Of a stretch of DNA of 64,000 nt, positions 62,327 through 64,000 are shown in pieces (position 1 is the first letter of the stretch; every line of letters begins with the position of its first letter). The notes under the pieces were generated by a model. It saw nothing but the letters and a program-made list of their open reading frames with translations, did not search any database and was not told the DNA's origin. Both the position numbers and the translations under genes were made by a program. Source of the stretch: Gemmatimonadaceae bacterium (GTDB lineage: Bacteria > Gemmatimonadota > Gemmatimonadetes > Gemmatimonadales > Gemmatimonadaceae); assembly GCA_036273715.1 (NCBI GenBank), contig DASUHB010000028.1, forward strand, positions 62,001 through 126,000, read 5' to 3'.

Positions 62327-63051
62327 CCAAGCGCCGCATCCTCATCGTGGACGACGACCGCCTGATGGTGCGCACCCTGCGTGACATCCTCGGCCTGCGA
62401 GGTTGGGAAACGGACGGCGTGCACAGCGGCGAAGAAGCCGTGGCCGCGGTGCGCGTCAACGAATACGCGGTCGTCTTGATGGACGTGCGTATGTCCGGCA
62501 TGACCGGCGTCGAGGCGCTCCATGAAATGCGTGCCTTGCGGCCCGATCTCCGCGTCATCCTCATGACCGCGTACGCGGCCAACGAGCTCCTCGCCCAGGC
62601 CGAACGCGACGGAGCGCTGCACGTCTTTCCGAAACCCGTCGCGCTCGAACGTTTGATGGAGATGCTGGAGGCCGTGATCACCGATGCCCGCTCGGTGCTC
62701 ATCGTCGATGATGATGCGGACTTTCTGCGGACGCTCGCCGATCTGGTCGCTGCGCGCGGCTACGGAACGCTGCAGGCGGGCACATTGGACGAGGCGCTCG
62801 CGCTGCTCCAGGCGCAGCTGCCCGGCGCGGTGATGCTGGACCTTCGACTGGACGGCCTCGAGCCGCGCGAGAACGTATTGGCTATCAAGAGCGTGAGTCC
62901 GGCAGTCGCACTCATTTTGTACAGCGGACATCCAGCCGCGCTCGAGCAAACCACCGGTAGTCTGCCGCCTAAGTTCATTCGCGCCATTCTTCAGAAGCCC
63001 TTCCCTCCCGATCGGGTGTTTGAGCTGCTCGATGAGATCTTCGCTGGCTGA
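62323..63051 (+). CDS. Response regulator with two tandem receiver domains
   Basis: 242 residues, no output domain. REC1 (about 1-118): ILIVDDDRLMVRTL, phospho-acceptor in VLMDVRMSGMTG, MTAYAA, FPKPV. REC2 (about 122-242): VLIVDDDADFLRTL, phospho-acceptor in VMLDLRLDG, YSGHPA, QKPFPP. Both keep the acidic pair, the Asp and the Lys. Such CheY-like proteins typically act as phosphate shuttles or sinks. Lies between the sensor kinase and a hybrid kinase and overlaps both genes (4 and 20 nt), so a branched or sequential phosphorelay is likely. Confidence 0.9.
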   Translation: MTKRRILIVDDDRLMVRTLRDILGLRGWETDGVHSGEEAVAAVRVNEYAVVLMDVRMSGMTGVEALHEMRALRPDLRVILMTAYAANELLAQAERDGALHVFPKPVALERLMEMLEAVITDARSVLIVDDDADFLRTLADLVAARGYGTLQAGTLDEALALLQAQLPGAVMLDLRLDGLEPRENVLAIKSVSPAVALILYSGHPAALEQTTGSLPPKFIRAILQKPFPPDRVFELLDEIFAG

Positions 63052-64000
63052 CTCGCTTGCCGTCCTCGTCGTCGACGACGACGACGCGATGCTGCGGACC
63101 ATCGGCGACCTGCTGACGCTCCGCGGATATCGTTCCTTCGGCGCGGCCACGGCGCTCAAGGGCCTGGAAGTCGCGTCGCACATGGACCTGCCGCCGGCCG
63201 TTGCGTTAGTCGATCTCCGGCTTCCCGACATGGATGGCTTCGAGCTCGTTGGGCATCTGCGGCTGGTGTCGCAGCTCACCGAGGTCGTGATCCTCACCGG
63301 CAACGCGTCGCTCGACAGCGCCGTGCGTGCGCTGCGCGAACAGAGCTACGACTATCTGGTGAAGCCGGTGCAGCCGGAGTTTCTGCTGCAGAGCGTCGAT
63401 CGCGCCGCCGAGCGCTGGCGCCGCAAGAGCGCCGAGGCGGCCATGCACGAGAGTCAGGAGCGGCTGCGCCGGATCTTCGAGCACGTCGGCGACGCGCTGC
63501 TCATCGCCTCGGAGGACGGCGCGATCGTCGACGCCAATCCCGCCGCCTGCCGGCTCGCCGGACGTTCGGCAGACGAAATGCGGGGGCTCACCGTGCAGGA
63601 AGCGCTCGGCCTTCCCGATGTCGACGCGGGATCGAGCCGCGGCCGCGCGCGCCGGACGCTGCCTAACGGGGAGTACCGCGTCAAACAGCAGAGCGCGACC
63701 CAGGTGCTCGACCTCCGGTCGGCCGCCTTCGTGCCGGGCATGGTGGCGTACTGCGTGCGCGATCTCACCGCCCAACGGCGCCTCGAGGAGGAGCTGCATC
63801 AGTCGCGGAAGATGGATGCCATCGGCCGGCTCGCCGGCGGCGTCGCGCACGACTTCAACAACGTGCTCACCGCCATCACCTGCTACAGCGAGATCCTCCT
63901 CGGCGCCTTCGAGGAAGCCGATGACCGCCGCACCGATGTGCTCGAGATCAAGAAAGCCGCGCGCCGCGCCGCGGCGCTCACCGGCCAGCTCCTCGCCTTC
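63032..64000 (+). CDS. Hybrid response-regulator/PAS/histidine kinase, 3' end outside window
   Basis: The frame from ATG 63032 stays open to the last base (323 codons seen). Receiver at about 8-125 (VLVVDDDDAMLRTI, ALVDLRLPDMDG, ILTGNAS, VKPVQPE), a PAS domain at about 140-250 (LRRIFEHVGDALLIASEDGAIVDANPAACRLAGRSADEM), then the H-box RKMDAIGRLAGGVAHDFNNVLTAITCYSEILL of the HDFNN type. The ATPase domain and anything after it are beyond the window. It overlaps the dual-receiver gene by 20 nt. A cytoplasmic kinase with its own N-terminal receiver can accept phosphate from the upstream proteins or control its kinase by it. Confidence 0.88.
   Translation, partial: MRSSLADSLAVLVVDDDDAMLRTIGDLLTLRGYRSFGAATALKGLEVASHMDLPPAVALVDLRLPDMDGFELVGHLRLVSQLTEVVILTGNASLDSAVRALREQSYDYLVKPVQPEFLLQSVDRAAERWRRKSAEAAMHESQERLRRIFEHVGDALLIASEDGAIVDANPAACRLAGRSADEMRGLTVQEALGLPDVDAGSSRGRARRTLPNGEYRVKQQSATQVLDLRSAAFVPGMVAYCVRDLTAQRRLEEELHQSRKMDAIGRLAGGVAHDFNNVLTAITCYSEILLGAFEEADDRRTDVLEIKKAARRAAALTGQLLAF

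Overview
The window is dense, high-GC bacterial chromosome (roughly two-thirds G+C by eye) with genes on both strands and short gaps. Gene content points to a diderm, most likely a soil-type Gemmatimonadota or a close relative: two PadR-regulated duplicated orphan permeases of the acidobacterial (ADOP) type, a GWxTD protein, a carboxypeptidase-regulatory plus TonB-plug protein, an Omp85-type barrel, LpxL- and MsbA-like envelope genes, and a PorX-like response regulator. The phylum is an inference; no rRNA or other decisive marker lies in the window. I found no rRNA, tRNA, CRISPR array, insertion sequence or prophage.

Layout. 1-3.5 kb: threonine catabolism (tdh, cut by the window edge, then kbl), a small HIRAN protein and an outer-membrane protein. 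3.6-8.7 kb (minus): M19 dipeptidase, alkyladenine DNA glycosylase, a NYN-LOTUS RNA-binding or nuclease protein and an acyl-CoA ligase, all coupled by overlaps. 8.9-14.2 kb (plus): NtrY/NtrC-type two-component system, a membrane coiled-coil protein, a bactofilin-like/Omp85 fusion and a DUF4390-like protein. 14.3-21.9 kb: HNH nuclease, ilvE, TonB-plug protein, amidohydrolase, PHP protein, class A PBP. 22.2-26.7 kb: PadR/ADOP module and tyrS. 26.7-35.5 kb (minus): beta-propeller protein, class V aminotransferase, orphan DppC-like permease, LpxL-like acyltransferase, glycosyltransferase, MsbA-like exporter, PorX-like regulator. 35.6-45.9 kb: small helical protein, DnaB-C-like ATPase, yebC-ruvC-ruvA, then a block (hipBA, aminotransferase, second ADOP/PadR pair) that separates ruvCA from ruvB. 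46-60.3 kb: a long, tightly overlapped plus-strand gene train (GWxTD protein, queA, TonB-C lipoprotein, tgt, yajC, def, fmt, thiE, thiS, thiG, rsmB, PASTA protein, rpe, TlpA-like, YbbR-like, tsaD, lgt) joining tRNA/rRNA modification, N-terminal formyl handling, thiamine-thiazole synthesis and envelope maturation. 60.5-64 kb: a three-gene phosphorelay whose last gene runs off the window.

The most unusual signal is not a gene. The heptamer GTTAGGC/GCCTAAC recurs about 70 times by my manual count, on both strands, in all reading frames and at stop codons, and it accounts for many of the otherwise rare TTA, CTA and AGG codons. It looks like a genome-wide iterated word. Other points of interest are the three 27-bp-phased operators over the hipBA promoter, the PorX-like protein beside envelope-export genes, the N-terminally minimal DnaB-like ATPase, and the bactofilin-like domain fused to an Omp85 barrel.
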